Origin: Sphingobium trunci
GTDB taxonomy: Bacteria; Pseudomonadota; Alphaproteobacteria; Sphingomonadales; Sphingomonadaceae
Reading direction: 5' to 3'
Length of the DNA stretch: 64,000 nucleotides
Assembly (NCBI RefSeq): GCF_022664535.1
Contig: NZ_JAKUJY010000021.1
Location: forward strand, 1 to 64,000
Positions within the stretch are counted from its first letter, which is position 1, and every line of letters starts with the position of its first letter. A program made the position numbers and the translations under genes. Of this stretch, positions 29,556 through 38,896 are shown one piece after another. Below the pieces are notes generated by a model. The model ran no database searches. It had not been told where the DNA came from and was given only the letters and a program-made list of their open reading frames with translations.

Positions 29556-29810
29556 TCAGCGCTGCGCGAGCTGGGTGGCCGGCTTGCGGGTGATGGTCAG
29601 CCCTGCATCGGCCCGTGCGTCCGCTGTGCGGCAGGTGACGAGCGGATTGATGCGGCCCGGCACGCTCTGTTTCAGGCAATATTTGCCGGTCTTTTCGTTG
29701 AGGGTCATCTTCGCTTCCCCGAACCGGCCTTCCACCCGGGCGAACGAAGGCGTGGCGAGCGTGGCGGCAGCGGCGATGGCGGCGATAAAAATGCTGTTTT
29801 TCATGAACAT
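29556..29810 (-). CDS. Small exported protein, unknown
   Basis: An 84-residue product with a signal peptide (about residues 1-24, ending ATPSFAR) and a mature part of about 60 residues containing two cysteines (KYCLK and VTCRT) that could form one disulfide in the periplasm. GGAAG lies upstream of the ATG at 29810; a second ATG is two codons in. No family is recognised. It is convergent with rhaT and stands alone, about 260 bases from the end of the pal gene. Confidence 0.68.
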   Translation of the reverse strand: MFMKNSIFIAAIAAAATLATPSFARVEGRFGEAKMTLNEKTGKYCLKQSVPGRINPLVTCRTADARADAGLTITRKPATQLAQR

Positions 29811-30009
29811 GGTTTCTTCCCTGAATGCGTCTGGACGGTCTTGATGGACCGTATCCAGATCATTGCAGGAGCCGTGCCAAATCGCTGAAAACCCGAAAAC
29901 AGCCGCCTTTTCCGGTCTTCAGACCATTTCGTGCCTTATAAAATCCCCGTCAGTTGGGATTATTTTCGAACTATCGGGATTTCAAACGGCCAAAGCGGCA
30001 AAAGAAAAA

Positions 30010-30033
30010 CCCGCCGGTCACGCGACCGGCGGG
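30010..30033 (-). terminator. Rho-independent terminator of the tol-pal operon
   Basis: A perfect 10-base-pair GC stem (CCCGCCGGTC at 30010-30019 and its complement at 30024-30033, four-base loop). On the minus strand it is followed at once by TTTTTCTTTTG, a strong U-run, about 40 bases after the pal stop. Confidence 0.9.
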
Positions 30034-30072
30034 CCTGAAGCATTGGTGCGACCCGAAAGCTTCAACAAAGCA

Positions 30073-30582
30073 TCAATATTGGACGGTCACCGTCACCGCG
30101 CGGCGGTTCTGCGCCCAGGCGGCCTCGTCCGAACCCAGCGCGGCGGGCCGTTCCTTGCCATAGCTGACGGTGGTGATGCGGCTGGAATCGATGCCCAGCG
30201 ACGCCAGATAATTCTTCGCCGCATTGGCGCGCCGTTCGCCCAGCGCAATATTATAATCGCGGGTGCCGCGCTCGTCGCAATGCCCTTCGATCGTGACGCG
30301 GACATTGGGATTCTGCTGCAACCAGGCCGCCTGGCTCTGCAGGATCTGCTGGTCCTGGGCGTCGATATCATATTGGTCGGTGCCGAAGAGAACGCGATCC
30401 GACGTGACGGAGGCCACGAAATCCTCCTGGCTGCCCTTGACGGGGCCGGACGACGTGGCGGGGGTGCTGGTCTGCGCCGAAGTGTCGGCGGGCGGAGGCG
30501 GCAGTTCCTTCGGCGGCTTCTTCGAACAGGCCGCAAGAGCGACGATCGCAGTGGCCATCAGCAGGGGCCGGGACAATTTCAT
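30073..30582 (-). CDS. pal: Peptidoglycan-associated lipoprotein
   Basis: Outer-membrane lipoprotein that binds diaminopimelate in peptidoglycan and partners with TolB, keeping the envelope layers together during division. The 169-residue precursor has the lipobox ALAAC (Cys19), a proline-rich linker, and an OmpA-C domain with the peptidoglycan-binding pattern [22 protein letters not shown] split around residue 100. GAGGAG precedes the ATG at 30582. It is the last gene of the tol-pal operon, about 115 bases after tolB and just before the terminator. Confidence 0.95.
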   Translation of the reverse strand: MKLSRPLLMATAIVALAACSKKPPKELPPPPADTSAQTSTPATSSGPVKGSQEDFVASVTSDRVLFGTDQYDIDAQDQQILQSQAAWLQQNPNVRVTIEGHCDERGTRDYNIALGERRANAAKNYLASLGIDSSRITTVSYGKERPAALGSDEAAWAQNRRAVTVTVQY

Positions 30583-30697
30583 CGGGGATCTCCTCAAATA
30601 AAATATCTCAGTTACGCGCGGGCGACCTCACTATGCGGCCTAGGTCGTTACGCAGTCAGGACGATTCAGTTCCGTTACGAAATATATTTACGCTTTT

Positions 30698-32032
30698 TCA
30701 GGGCAGCAGCGGACCCCAGGCCGGGTCGGAGCCGCTCAAGGGCGTCGGAATGCGCCGCTCGTTCACGCCGGTCAGGTCGACCTGCCACACCTGGCTGTTG
30801 CCGTCGCGGCCCGGCGTGGTGCGGAAGAATTGCAGCACGCGGCCGTTGGGCGACCAGCTGGGCTGCTCATCCTGCCAGCCATTGGTCAGGATGCGCTCAT
30901 TGTCGCCGGTTGGCGTCATCACCGCGATCTTGAAGTCGCCCGAAATCTTGGTGAAGGCGATCAGGTCGCCGCGCGGGCTCCATTCGGGCGTCGCATAGCG
31001 GCCGCCGCCATGGCTGATCCGGCGCTGGTTCGACCCGTCGGCGTTCATGACATAGATTTGCTGGCTGCCCGACCGGTCGCTTTCGAACACGATCTGGCGG
31101 CCGTCCGGCGAATAGCTGCCGCCGACATCGATGCCGGGCGCGGTGGTCAGGCGCACCGGCTGGCCGCCCTGCGCCGGGACGCGGTAGATGTCGGTATTCC
31201 CCGCGATCGCCATGGAGAAAAGGATATTGCGTCCATCGGGCGACCAGCGCGGCGCGAAGGTCGGGTTGCTGCTTTCCGTCACCAGCCGCTGCCTGCCCGT
31301 GCCGATATCATAGACGTAGATGCGCACCCGGTTGTTCAGGTAGCTCACATAGACGATCGACTTGTAATCGGGCGAGAAGCGCGGCGTCAGCGCGATCGAC
31401 TGACCGTTGGTGATGAAGCGGTGGTTGGCACCGTCCGAATCCATGATGGCGAGGCGCTTGGTGCGGTTCCCCTTGGGGCCGCTTTCCGCGATATAGGCGA
31501 TGCGGCTGTCGAAGAAGGGGCTTTCGCCCGACAGGCGCGCATAGATGGCGTCGGCGCATTTATGCGCGGCCCGGCGCCAGTCACGCGGCGCGACGACATA
31601 GCCCTGCCGCGTCAGTTCCTGCTTCAGCGCAACGTCGTACAGATAACAGCCGACGGTGATGTCGGCCTCGCCGCCGGTGGTGCGCACGAAGCCCTGCACC
31701 AGCGCCTGATAGGCGCCCCACTTGTCATAGGCCGGGTTGGTGACTTCAGGGAAGGCGATGGTCGGGATGCCGCCCGGCCCGGAGGGAGCGAACAGGCCGG
31801 AGCCTTTGAGGTCCGCCGCGATCACCTCGGCGATCTTGCGGCCCAGTTCGGTCGAGCCGCCGGCGGGGGTGGAAACTTCGGCCTGCGCCGGAAGCGCGGG
31901 CACGACGATCTTGAGGTTGCTGTCGATCTCGCCGGTCACATCAACGGACAGCTGGGCCAGAGCGGGCGCTGCGGCAAGGGCCATGAAGGCGGTGGCGGCC
32001 ACGCTCAGGCGGCGCATCAATATCGTCATCAT
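30698..32032 (-). CDS. tolB: Tol-Pal system beta-propeller protein
   Basis: Periplasmic protein linking TolA and Pal. The 444-residue precursor has a signal peptide ending AAAPALAQ near residue 26, an N-terminal alpha/beta domain (about 30-165), and a six-bladed propeller with repeated WD40-like signatures: LTPRFSPDYKSIVYVSY, FAPRWSPDGRNILFSM, GGSYSPDGRQIVFES, ATPEWSPRGDLIAFT and QPSWSPNGRVLQFF. The start overlaps the tolA stop; either of two adjacent ATGs may be used. Confidence 0.96.
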   Translation of the reverse strand: MMTILMRRLSVAATAFMALAAAPALAQLSVDVTGEIDSNLKIVVPALPAQAEVSTPAGGSTELGRKIAEVIAADLKGSGLFAPSGPGGIPTIAFPEVTNPAYDKWGAYQALVQGFVRTTGGEADITVGCYLYDVALKQELTRQGYVVAPRDWRRAAHKCADAIYARLSGESPFFDSRIAYIAESGPKGNRTKRLAIMDSDGANHRFITNGQSIALTPRFSPDYKSIVYVSYLNNRVRIYVYDIGTGRQRLVTESSNPTFAPRWSPDGRNILFSMAIAGNTDIYRVPAQGGQPVRLTTAPGIDVGGSYSPDGRQIVFESDRSGSQQIYVMNADGSNQRRISHGGGRYATPEWSPRGDLIAFTKISGDFKIAVMTPTGDNERILTNGWQDEQPSWSPNGRVLQFFRTTPGRDGNSQVWQVDLTGVNERRIPTPLSGSDPAWGPLLP

Positions 32033-32997
32033 CGGTTCAGCCTCGCGTCAAAGCGGAGTGGCTTCAGCCATTTCCACTGTTCGTAAAATTCGGGCGGCAG
32101 GTTGCGGAAGGGCGACGCCAGCTTCACCGCCTGTATGGCCCGCTCGGCATGGAGTTGCGCCTGCGGACGGTTGCTTGCCGTGACGCCCTGCTGATCGATC
32201 ACCTGCGGCGATCCGATCACATTGCCATTCTTGTCGAGCCGCACCTCCAGCAAGGTCACGAGCTGGTCGGCATCCGCGCCTGAGGGCGGCCGCCAGTGCG
32301 GCTTCAACTGACGGCGGATCTCGGCGTCCAGCGCGGCCTTCTGCGCCGCTCCCATGGCGGCGGCGGGTGGCGGCGCGGGCGTGCGGGGGGCGTCGGCATT
32401 GGTGTCGATGCCCTTGAGGAAATCCTTGCCCAGCAGGGAGCCTCTGGGCTTGTCGGCCTTGCCCTGGCCGGAAGCGCGCGCCGGAGCGTCCGGCTTCGGC
32501 TTGGCGGCGGGCCTGGATGACGATTTGGCGGGTGCAGCGGTAGCGGGCCTTGGCTTTTCGGGCGCAGGCCTGGGCTTGGCCGGAGCAGGCTTTTCCGCTG
32601 CCGGTTTCGGCTTGGGCGCCGCCTTGGCCACATCCTTCTTTGGGGGCGTGGGCGCTGGCTTGGGCGGTGAGGGTTTTGCCACCGGCTTGGGCGGCGCGGC
32701 TTTTGGCGTCGGCGGGGCCGGGGTCGGCTGTGGTTCAGGCGCGGGTTCAGGCTCCGGCGCGGGCGCGGCGTCCTCCGTCGCTCCCCGTTCCGGCGCGACG
32801 CTGGGCGGGGGAGGCTGCGTCGAGACTTTGGGCGCCATCGACTTCAACGCCACCTCGTCCACCAGGCTAACGTCCATCGGCGGTGAATTCAGCTTCAACG
32901 GGTTGGGCGTAGCCAGAAAGCCGGTCGACAGCAGGCCGAACAGCAGGACATGTCCCGCCGTCGCCACGCCAAGGCCGATTTTCTCCGCGCGATCCAT
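32029..32997 (-). CDS. tolA: TolA envelope-spanning protein
   Basis: Inner-membrane protein that transmits TolQR energy across the periplasm to TolB and Pal. The 322-residue product has one N-terminal transmembrane helix (about residues 9-28), a long low-complexity middle made of P, A and K runs (about 55-215), and a C-terminal TolA/TonB-like domain with LKPHWRPPSGADADQLVTL and VRLDKNGNVIG. The middle is proline-rich rather than the helical type seen in E. coli. The family call rests on position between tolR and tolB. The ATG at 32997 has a weak AGGT upstream. Confidence 0.9.
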   Translation of the reverse strand: MDRAEKIGLGVATAGHVLLFGLLSTGFLATPNPLKLNSPPMDVSLVDEVALKSMAPKVSTQPPPPSVAPERGATEDAAPAPEPEPAPEPQPTPAPPTPKAAPPKPVAKPSPPKPAPTPPKKDVAKAAPKPKPAAEKPAPAKPRPAPEKPRPATAAPAKSSSRPAAKPKPDAPARASGQGKADKPRGSLLGKDFLKGIDTNADAPRTPAPPPAAAMGAAQKAALDAEIRRQLKPHWRPPSGADADQLVTLLEVRLDKNGNVIGSPQVIDQQGVTASNRPQAQLHAERAIQAVKLASPFRNLPPEFYEQWKWLKPLRFDARLNR

Positions 32998-33015
32998 GGG
33001 CAAGACCTATGGCCC

Positions 33016-33483
<468 letters not shown>

Positions 33484-33514
33484 TACAGCGCCTCCCGCCC
33501 AAGGCGGCGCGCCG

Positions 33515-34234
33515 TCACCGCTGCGCCTCCAGTTCGCGGCTCAAGGTCGAATAGAAGCCGTCGGCAAAGCGGGTCAGCCCCGATTCCATGCGGTTGATGC
33601 CATGGCTGAAGCGGTTATAGGCAATCACCGCCGGGATTGCCGCGAACAGGCCGATGGCGGTGGCGAACAGCGCTTCGGCAATGCCCGGCGCCACCACCGC
33701 GAGCGAGCTGTTCTGCTCCGCGGCGATGCTGGTGAACGCACGCATGATGCCCCACACCGTGCCGAACAGGCCGACGAACGGCGCGACCGATCCGATGGTG
33801 GCAAGGATGTTGAGCCGGTCGGACAGCCGGTCGACCTCCGCGCCGATGGTGCTGGTCATCGCGGTGGACAGGCGGTCGCGCGTGCCCTCGCGGTCGATCA
33901 CCTTCTGCGCGGTCGAACGGCGCCATTCGGTGACGCCCGCCGCCATCACCTTGGCGGCGGGGAATTCGGCCTTGCCGCGCGCTTCATAGAAGCGGTCGAT
34001 ATCCTCCGCCTTCCAGAAGTCGCGTTCGAACGCCGCGCTCTGCCTGCTTGCCCTGCGCAGGGTGAAGCTGAAGCCGATGATCATCGCCCAGGTCCATATG
34101 CTGGCCAGCAGCAGCCCCAGCATCACCACCTTCACGACGATGTCGGCCTGAAGGAACAGGGCCAGCGGCGAAATGGTGGCGGCTTGCGCGGCGGTGCCGA
34201 CAGCGGCGCCAACGTCGGGCATCGAAAGGCTCAT
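33515..34234 (-). CDS. tolQ: Tol-Pal proton channel subunit TolQ
   Basis: MotA/TolQ/ExbB channel protein of the inner membrane, 239 residues. Three hydrophobic segments are visible: about 27-50, about 138-160 ([19 protein letters not shown]) and about 172-195 ([20 protein letters not shown]); the last two carry the conserved Thr/Ala/Gly proton-path residues of the family. Its ATG overlaps the ybgC stop by four bases. Confidence 0.96.
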   Translation of the reverse strand: MSLSMPDVGAAVGTAAQAATISPLALFLQADIVVKVVMLGLLLASIWTWAMIIGFSFTLRRASRQSAAFERDFWKAEDIDRFYEARGKAEFPAAKVMAAGVTEWRRSTAQKVIDREGTRDRLSTAMTSTIGAEVDRLSDRLNILATIGSVAPFVGLFGTVWGIMRAFTSIAAEQNSSLAVVAPGIAEALFATAIGLFAAIPAVIAYNRFSHGINRMESGLTRFADGFYSTLSRELEAQR

Positions 34235-34716
34235 GGGTTGATGTCTTCCCCTCTCATCAAGCGGCTGAAAATGTCGGTCCAGGATTTCGGTTGCCTGCGC
34301 GGGCGGCCCTGGGGCGTCAGAAAGGCGACGGAAACCTCGCCTTGTGTGAGTAATTCATCATCGCGCATGACCGTCTGATGAATGGAACATGAAGCCGCGC
34401 CCACTTTCGTCACGCGGCTGACCACCATCAGCGCGTCGTCGAGCCGGGCGGGGCGGCGATAGCCGATCCGCAGGTCGGTGACGGCATAGACTCCCTCTCC
34501 CCCCTCCAGATTGCTTCGCTGGTCGATCCCGGCGATCCGCAGCATGTCCGACCGCGCCCTTTCCATATAGCGCAGATAATTGGCGTGATAGACCAGCCCC
34601 GAAAGATCCGTATCCTCGAAGTAGACGCGCAATGGGAAATGATGCACGGCGGCGATGAACCTTCCGGTCGCCGGCGCGGGCAGCTCTGAAACGGACATGC
34701 CGGGGCTTTTAACCAT
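34231..34716 (-). CDS. ybgC: Tol-Pal associated acyl-CoA thioesterase YbgC
   Basis: Hot-dog fold thioesterase that starts the tol-pal operon in many Gram-negatives and acts on short- to medium-chain acyl-CoAs or acyl carrier proteins. The catalytic aspartate and helix are seen in YFEDTDLSGLVYHANYLRYM, followed by ERARSDMLR. The start is uncertain: ATG at 34716 or 34698 in frame; neither has a strong ribosome site. It is coupled to tolQ by an ATGA overlap and is divergent from the acyl-CoA dehydrogenase gene with about 130 bases between. Confidence 0.9.
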   Translation of the reverse strand: MVKSPGMSVSELPAPATGRFIAAVHHFPLRVYFEDTDLSGLVYHANYLRYMERARSDMLRIAGIDQRSNLEGGEGVYAVTDLRIGYRRPARLDDALMVVSRVTKVGAASCSIHQTVMRDDELLTQGEVSVAFLTPQGRPRRQPKSWTDIFSRLMRGEDINP

Positions 34717-34851
34717 CAAGCAGGCGCGGCGCAAAGCAGGAAATCACCGGCATGGCACCAGCCTGCCGGTCATTAGGGGCTTTCCGTCTGGTCCGCGTGC
34801 GCCCTTGCCGCTACCGGGTGGCGATCAGGCGATTCAGCAGGAGGGTGAAGC

Positions 34852-35730
34852 ATGACCGAAATTCGGACCGTGGGCGTGATCGGCGCCGGGCAGATGGGCG
34901 CGGGCATCGCGCAGGTGGCGGCGCAGGCGGGCTATGACGTCATCCTGTCCGACATCGACCTGCCGCGCGCGCAGAAGGGCCGCGACGGCATCATCCGCCT
35001 GCTCGCCAAGGCGGTGGAAAAGGGCAAGCTGGCCCAGGCCGATGCCGACGCCGCCATCGCCCGCATCCAGCCCGTGGGCGAGATCGCGCCGCTGGCCTCC
35101 TGCCAGCTGGTGATCGAGGCGGCGACCGAGCGCGAGGACATCAAGCGCACCATCTTCGCCAATGTCGGCGCGCTGCTCGCGCCCGGCGCGATCCTCGCCT
35201 CCAACACCTCCTCCATCCCGATCACCCGGCTGGCGCAGGCGGCGCCCGACGCCAGCCGCTTCGTCGGCGTGCATTTCTTCAACCCCGTGCCGGTCATGGC
35301 GCTGGTCGAGGTGATCCGTGGCCTCGCCACCAGCCCTGAAACGGTGAGCGCGGTCGAAAGCTTTGCCGCCCGCCTCGGCAAGCAGGTGGTCCATGCCTTC
35401 GACGCGCCCGGTTTCGTGGTGAACCGCATCCTGCTGCCGATGCTCAACGAGGCGATCTTCGCTTTGGGCGAAGGCGTGGGCAGCGTGACCGATATCGACA
35501 AGGGCGTGATGCTGGGCCTCAACCATCCGATGGGTCCGCTGACGCTGGCGGATTTCGTCGGTCTCGATACCTGCCTGGAAATCTGCAAGGTGCTGCAAGG
35601 CACGACCGGCGATCCCAAATACCGCCCCGCGCCGCTGCTGGTCAAATATGTCGAGGCGGGCTGGCTGGGGCGCAAGACCGGCAAGGGCTTCTATGATTAT
35701 TCGGGACCGGAGCCGGTTCCCACCCGTTAA
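34852..35730 (+). CDS. 3-hydroxybutyryl-CoA dehydrogenase
   Basis: NAD-dependent 3-hydroxyacyl-CoA dehydrogenase of the short single-domain type, oxidising 3-hydroxybutyryl-CoA to acetoacetyl-CoA (or the reverse) in fatty acid, poly-hydroxybutyrate or aromatic catabolism. The 292-residue enzyme has the NAD fold motif [13 protein letters not shown] near residue 8, catalytic His in [10 protein letters not shown] and the C-terminal [16 protein letters not shown] with [16 protein letters not shown] precedes the ATG. It has no thiolase or crotonase neighbour here, so the physiological direction is not clear. Confidence 0.93.
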   Translation: MTEIRTVGVIGAGQMGAGIAQVAAQAGYDVILSDIDLPRAQKGRDGIIRLLAKAVEKGKLAQADADAAIARIQPVGEIAPLASCQLVIEAATEREDIKRTIFANVGALLAPGAILASNTSSIPITRLAQAAPDASRFVGVHFFNPVPVMALVEVIRGLATSPETVSAVESFAARLGKQVVHAFDAPGFVVNRILLPMLNEAIFALGEGVGSVTDIDKGVMLGLNHPMGPLTLADFVGLDTCLEICKVLQGTTGDPKYRPAPLLVKYVEAGWLGRKTGKGFYDYSGPEPVPTR

Positions 35731-35733
35731 GGG

Positions 35734-36762
35734 CTACCCCGCACTCAACCCATGCTTCTTCATGCAATGGCGAAGCTGGTCATAGGTGAGGCCCAGCCCC
35801 TTGGCGGTGGCGCGCTGGTTGTAGCGATAGCGCTCCAGCGCCGCCCGCACGATCGCGGCTTCATGCGCATCGACGGCGGATTTGAGGTCGCTGATGATCT
35901 CGAAGCTGATGGCCGGAGCGGTGGCCATCGGCGTGCTTACTGCCGACGGGGCCGCTTCCGGAGCCGCGGGCATCAGCGGCCTGGGCTTCCAGGGTGAGGC
36001 GAAGGGATCGAAGACGATCGCCGCGACCGGCCGTCCCGGATCGGGCCAGCGATAAACGGCGCGCTCGACCACATTGCGTAGTTCGCGGATGTTGCCGGGC
36101 CAGTCATGTGCTTCCAGCTCGGCCATGCAGGCGGTGGAAAAGCCCGGCCATTGTGGCCAACCGATCTCGGCCGCCATGCGCCGGCCGAAATGATCGGCCA
36201 GCACCGCGACGTCACCCTCCCGCGCCCGCAGCGGGGGCAGGGTGATGACCTCGAAACTGAGGCGATCCAGCAGGTCGGGCCGGAAGCGTCCGGCATCGGC
36301 GGCGGCGGGCAGATCCTCGTTGGTCGCCGCCACGATCCGCACATCGACATTGATCGGCCGCGACGCGCCGATCCGCGTCACCTCGCCATATTCGATCACG
36401 CGCAACAGCCGCTCCTGCGCCGCCATGGACAGCGTGCCCAGCTCGTCCAGGAACAGCGTGCCGCGATGCGCCTCCTCGAACCGGCCCGCCCGCGCCCGCG
36501 CCGCGCCGGTGAAGGCGCCCTGCTCATGGCCGAACAGCTCCGCCTCGATCAGCGTTTCGGGCAGCGCCGCGCAATTCATGATGATCAGCGGCTCGTCCCA
36601 TCGCGGGGAGAGGCGATGGAGCCGCTCGGCGATCAGCTCCTTGCCGGTTCCGCGTTCGCCGATCACCAGCACCGGCCGGTTGAGCTCGGCCGCGCGCCCG
36701 GCCTGTTCGACCGCATCCAGAAAGGCCAGCGACTGGCCGACGAACTGGGTATTTTTCTCCAT
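35734..36762 (-). CDS. pspF: Phage shock protein operon activator PspF (sigma-54 dependent)
   Basis: AAA+ enhancer-binding protein that drives the psp promoter with sigma-54 RNA polymerase and is held inactive by PspA. The 342-residue protein lacks an N-terminal sensor domain, as PspF does. It shows Walker A GERGTGKE near 37-44, the sigma-54 contact loop GAFTGA near 85, Walker B LFLDELG, and the arginine finger region RFRPDLLDRLSFE. A Fis-type helix-turn-helix ends the protein (NQRATAKGLGLTYDQLRHCMKKH). The start at MEKNTQF (36762) fits the family. It is divergent from the psp operon. Confidence 0.93.
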   Translation of the reverse strand: MEKNTQFVGQSLAFLDAVEQAGRAAELNRPVLVIGERGTGKELIAERLHRLSPRWDEPLIIMNCAALPETLIEAELFGHEQGAFTGAARARAGRFEEAHRGTLFLDELGTLSMAAQERLLRVIEYGEVTRIGASRPINVDVRIVAATNEDLPAAADAGRFRPDLLDRLSFEVITLPPLRAREGDVAVLADHFGRRMAAEIGWPQWPGFSTACMAELEAHDWPGNIRELRNVVERAVYRWPDPGRPVAAIVFDPFASPWKPRPLMPAAPEAAPSAVSTPMATAPAISFEIISDLKSAVDAHEAAIVRAALERYRYNQRATAKGLGLTYDQLRHCMKKHGLSAG

Positions 36763-36774
36763 TCCCCAACTTAT

Positions 36775-36839
36775 GGTGAAATTTCCCACCTTTCGGCAAG
36801 CGCTATTCTGGCGCGGACCGGTTTTACCCCTGTAAAACC
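36775..36839. promoter_or_regulatory. Two palindromes: candidate PspF enhancer sites
   Basis: GGTGAAATTTCCCACC at 36775-36790 is an imperfect palindrome, and GGTTTTAC-CCCT-GTAAAACC at 36820-36839 is a perfect eight-base-pair inverted repeat. Both lie in the pspF-psp intergenic space upstream of the -24/-12 promoter. Position and symmetry suit upstream activator sites for the PspF Fis-type domain. Direct evidence is only the symmetry. Confidence 0.42.
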
Positions 36840-36863
36840 CCGCAAATCAGCCATTTTCAAAAA

Positions 36864-36880
36864 TTGGCACGGCTTCTGCA
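36864..36880 (+). promoter_or_regulatory. Sigma-54 promoter of the psp operon
   Basis: TTGGCACGGCTTCTGCA matches the sigma-54 consensus TGGCAC-N5-TGC. The invariant GG (36866-36867) and GC (36878-36879) are ten bases apart as required. Transcription should start near 36891. A divergent PspF gene with the GAFTGA loop supports the call strongly. Confidence 0.85.
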
Positions 36881-36950
36881 AAGCTGGAAGCAAAGCCGCT
36901 GAACAAACAGGCGGCATGATTTTGAAGGCCAAGTGTCAGGGAGTTCAGTC

Positions 36951-37124
36951 ATGGAAAAGCAGAGCTACAAGGTTCGTGAAATCGGTCAGTTGCTGTCCGT
37001 CGCCATCGCCTCCGTCCTGTTCGGATCGACCCTGGTCCTTTCGGCGGTCGGCCCGGCCCGCGCCAGCGAATTGCCCCTGATCGCGAACCATGACTGCCCG
37101 GCGGCCGCGCATTATCTGGCGTAA
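36951..37124 (+). CDS. Small single-span membrane or exported protein, first gene of the psp operon
   Basis: A 57-residue protein starting MEKQSYKVREIGQL with GGGAG eight bases before the ATG. A hydrophobic helix spans about residues 17-37 and ends with GPARASE, which could be a signal peptidase site, leaving about 18 residues with a single cysteine. It lies between the sigma-54 promoter and pspA, so it should be induced with the phage shock response. I do not recognise a family. Function may relate to membrane stress, by context only. Confidence 0.7.
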   Translation: MEKQSYKVREIGQLLSVAIASVLFGSTLVLSAVGPARASELPLIANHDCPAAAHYLA

Positions 37125-37163
37125 GGCCGCGACCCACCAGTTCGTACCAGGAGTGAAGTTCAA

Positions 37164-37832
37164 ATGGGTATTTTCTCCCGCACCCGCGATATCATAGCCG
37201 CCAATGTCACCGACCTGCTCGACCGGGCGGAAGACCCGGCGAAGATGATCCGCATGATCATCCTCGAGATGGAGGAGACGCTGGTCGAGGTACGTGCCTC
37301 CGCCGCCCGCACCATCGCCGACCAGAAGGAAATGCGGCGCCATATCGCCAAGCTGGAGGCGCTGCAGACGAGCTGGACGGAAAAGGCCCAGCTTGCCCTC
37401 AGCAAGGATCGCGAGGATCTCGCCAAGGCGGCGCTGGTCGAAAAGCAGAAAGCGGCCGACATGGCCGGACAGCTTGGCCACGAGATCGAAGTGCTGGACG
37501 AAGCGCTGCGTGCCTCGGAAGAGGATATCGCCAAGCTCCAGGCGAAGCTGCGCGAGGCCCGCGCCCGCCAGAACAGCCTTGTGACCCGGATGGAAAGCGC
37601 CCAGAACCGGCTGCGCGTCCGCGAAGCCTATGCCGGCGAGAAGGTGAACGACGCCTTCGCCCGCTTCGACATGCTGGAACGCCGCGTGGACATGGCCGAA
37701 GGCCGCGCCGACGCCATGGGCCTGGGCGCCCAGCCCAAGACGCTGGAGGAAGAGATCGCAGAGCTTCAGGCGTCGGACAAGGTCGATGCCGAACTCGCCG
37801 CGCTCAAGGCCTCGATGAACAAGGGAGAGTGA
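37164..37832 (+). CDS. pspA: Phage shock protein A
   Basis: Peripheral membrane protein of the PspA/IM30 (ESCRT-III-like) family: it inhibits PspF when free and assembles on damaged inner membrane during envelope stress. The 222-residue protein has the amphipathic N-terminal helix MGIFSRTRDIIAANV, then VTDLLDRAEDPAKMIRMII and a long heptad-rich coiled coil to the C-terminus. The length equals that of E. coli PspA. It is 40 bases after the small leader gene and is followed by pspB. Confidence 0.96.
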   Translation: MGIFSRTRDIIAANVTDLLDRAEDPAKMIRMIILEMEETLVEVRASAARTIADQKEMRRHIAKLEALQTSWTEKAQLALSKDREDLAKAALVEKQKAADMAGQLGHEIEVLDEALRASEEDIAKLQAKLREARARQNSLVTRMESAQNRLRVREAYAGEKVNDAFARFDMLERRVDMAEGRADAMGLGAQPKTLEEEIAELQASDKVDAELAALKASMNKGE

Positions 37833-37835
37833 CGC

Positions 37836-38117
37836 ATGGAAGATATCGTCGTTCCCATAGCCGTCGTCGGCATGCTGTTCATCGGCATGCCCTGGCTGAT
37901 TTTCCACTATGTCACCAAGTGGAAGCAGGCGCCCAAGATCACCGATGAGGACGAAAAGCTGCTGGACGAGCTGCATCTGCTCGCCCGGCGGCTGGAGGAG
38001 CGGCTGCAGACGGTCGAGCGGATCGTCGCCGCCGACAACCCCGATTTCCGTCCTGCCCGCCCTTCGCAGGACGAGGGCTATGATTTCGACCGCCCCTATT
38101 CCGAACGGAGGAACTGA
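37836..38117 (+). CDS. pspB: Phage shock protein B
   Basis: Inner-membrane sensor that binds PspC and relieves PspA inhibition. The 93-residue protein has one transmembrane helix (about residues 5-25, VVPIAVVGMLFIGMPWLIF), a short basic patch YVTKWKQ, and a cytoplasmic coiled coil (DEDEKLLDELHLLARRLEERLQ split across 37-60) with VERIVAADNPDF. It starts four bases after the pspA stop. Three later genes of the operon share its helix-plus-coiled-coil plan. Confidence 0.92.
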   Translation: MEDIVVPIAVVGMLFIGMPWLIFHYVTKWKQAPKITDEDEKLLDELHLLARRLEERLQTVERIVAADNPDFRPARPSQDEGYDFDRPYSERRN

Positions 38118-38118
38118 G

Positions 38119-38499
38119 ATGGCTGCCCGTCGCACCAAATTCTATCTCGACAAGCAGAATGGCAAGTGGATGGGCGTATGCGCCGGCATCGCCGACTATA
38201 CCGGGATCGATGTGGTCTGGGTTCGGGTCGGCGCGGTGCTGGTGACGCTGATGGGGGCTTTTCCCTGGTCGTTCATCGCCTATTTCGCGGCCGCCTATTT
38301 CGCGGAGAACAAGCCGGTGGGCCTCTATTCCGACCGGGATGACGAGAAATTCTGGCAGGGCGTGCGCTCCAACCCGGCACGTTCGACCCGCGATGTCCGG
38401 TCCAAGTTCCGCGACATCGACCGCCGCCTGGCCGATATCGAGATCTATTATACTAGCCGTAACAACCGGTTGTCCGAAGAGATCGACAGCCTGCGCTGA
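38119..38499 (+). CDS. pspC: Phage shock protein C
   Basis: Membrane sensor partner of PspB. The 126-residue protein begins with the PspC domain: RTKFYLDKQNGKWMGVCAGI, then DYTGIDVVWVRVGAVLVTL, and a second hydrophobic stretch GAFPWSFIAYFAAAYF up to about residue 62. A charged cytoplasmic tail follows (FRDIDRRLADIEIYYTS), which has the family's conserved helix. GGAGGAAC precedes the ATG, which is two bases after the pspB stop. Confidence 0.94.
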   Translation: MAARRTKFYLDKQNGKWMGVCAGIADYTGIDVVWVRVGAVLVTLMGAFPWSFIAYFAAAYFAENKPVGLYSDRDDEKFWQGVRSNPARSTRDVRSKFRDIDRRLADIEIYYTSRNNRLSEEIDSLR

Positions 38500-38609
38500 G
38501 GGGGAACCCGACGCCGTTCATCGAACCGGCGGCGGCGCCCGTCGAAAAATCAGCCTCGCCCGCCGGCAAAGCATGGACGGGTAGACGATATCCGGAAAAG
38601 GATCGATCA

Positions 38610-38867
38610 ATGAATCACATAGCAAGCTGGATCTGGGTGCTCATCCCGCTCACAGCCATCGGCATGAAGGGGTTCAGAAGCTGGCTGGCGCTCAAGGAAC
38701 GGCAGCTCGACGCGCAGTCGCGCGAAACCGCCGAGAAGACCGCGCAATATGCGGCCCATACCGAAAGGCTGGAGCAGCGCGTGCGCGTGCTGGAGCGGAT
38801 CGTCACCGACAAGGGAATGGACCTGTCCGACGAAATCGAGCGGCTGCGGGATGCGCCGTTGAATTGA
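38610..38867 (+). CDS. PspB-like single-span coiled-coil protein 1
   Basis: An 85-residue protein: a transmembrane helix at about residues 4-20 (IASWIWVLIPLTAIGM), a basic juxtamembrane patch (KGFRSWLALKERQ), then a coiled coil with RLEQRVRVLERIVTDKG near 53-69. That last motif resembles the PspB segment RLEERLQTVERIVAADN, so I see it as a diverged PspB relative. It lies 110 bases after pspC and before two similar genes and the operon terminator; AAAAGGA lies upstream of the ATG. Role in envelope stress is inferred from location. Confidence 0.75.
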   Translation: MNHIASWIWVLIPLTAIGMKGFRSWLALKERQLDAQSRETAEKTAQYAAHTERLEQRVRVLERIVTDKGMDLSDEIERLRDAPLN

Positions 38868-38896
38868 GGATGGGCTGACAAGCAAGGGTAAAATCG

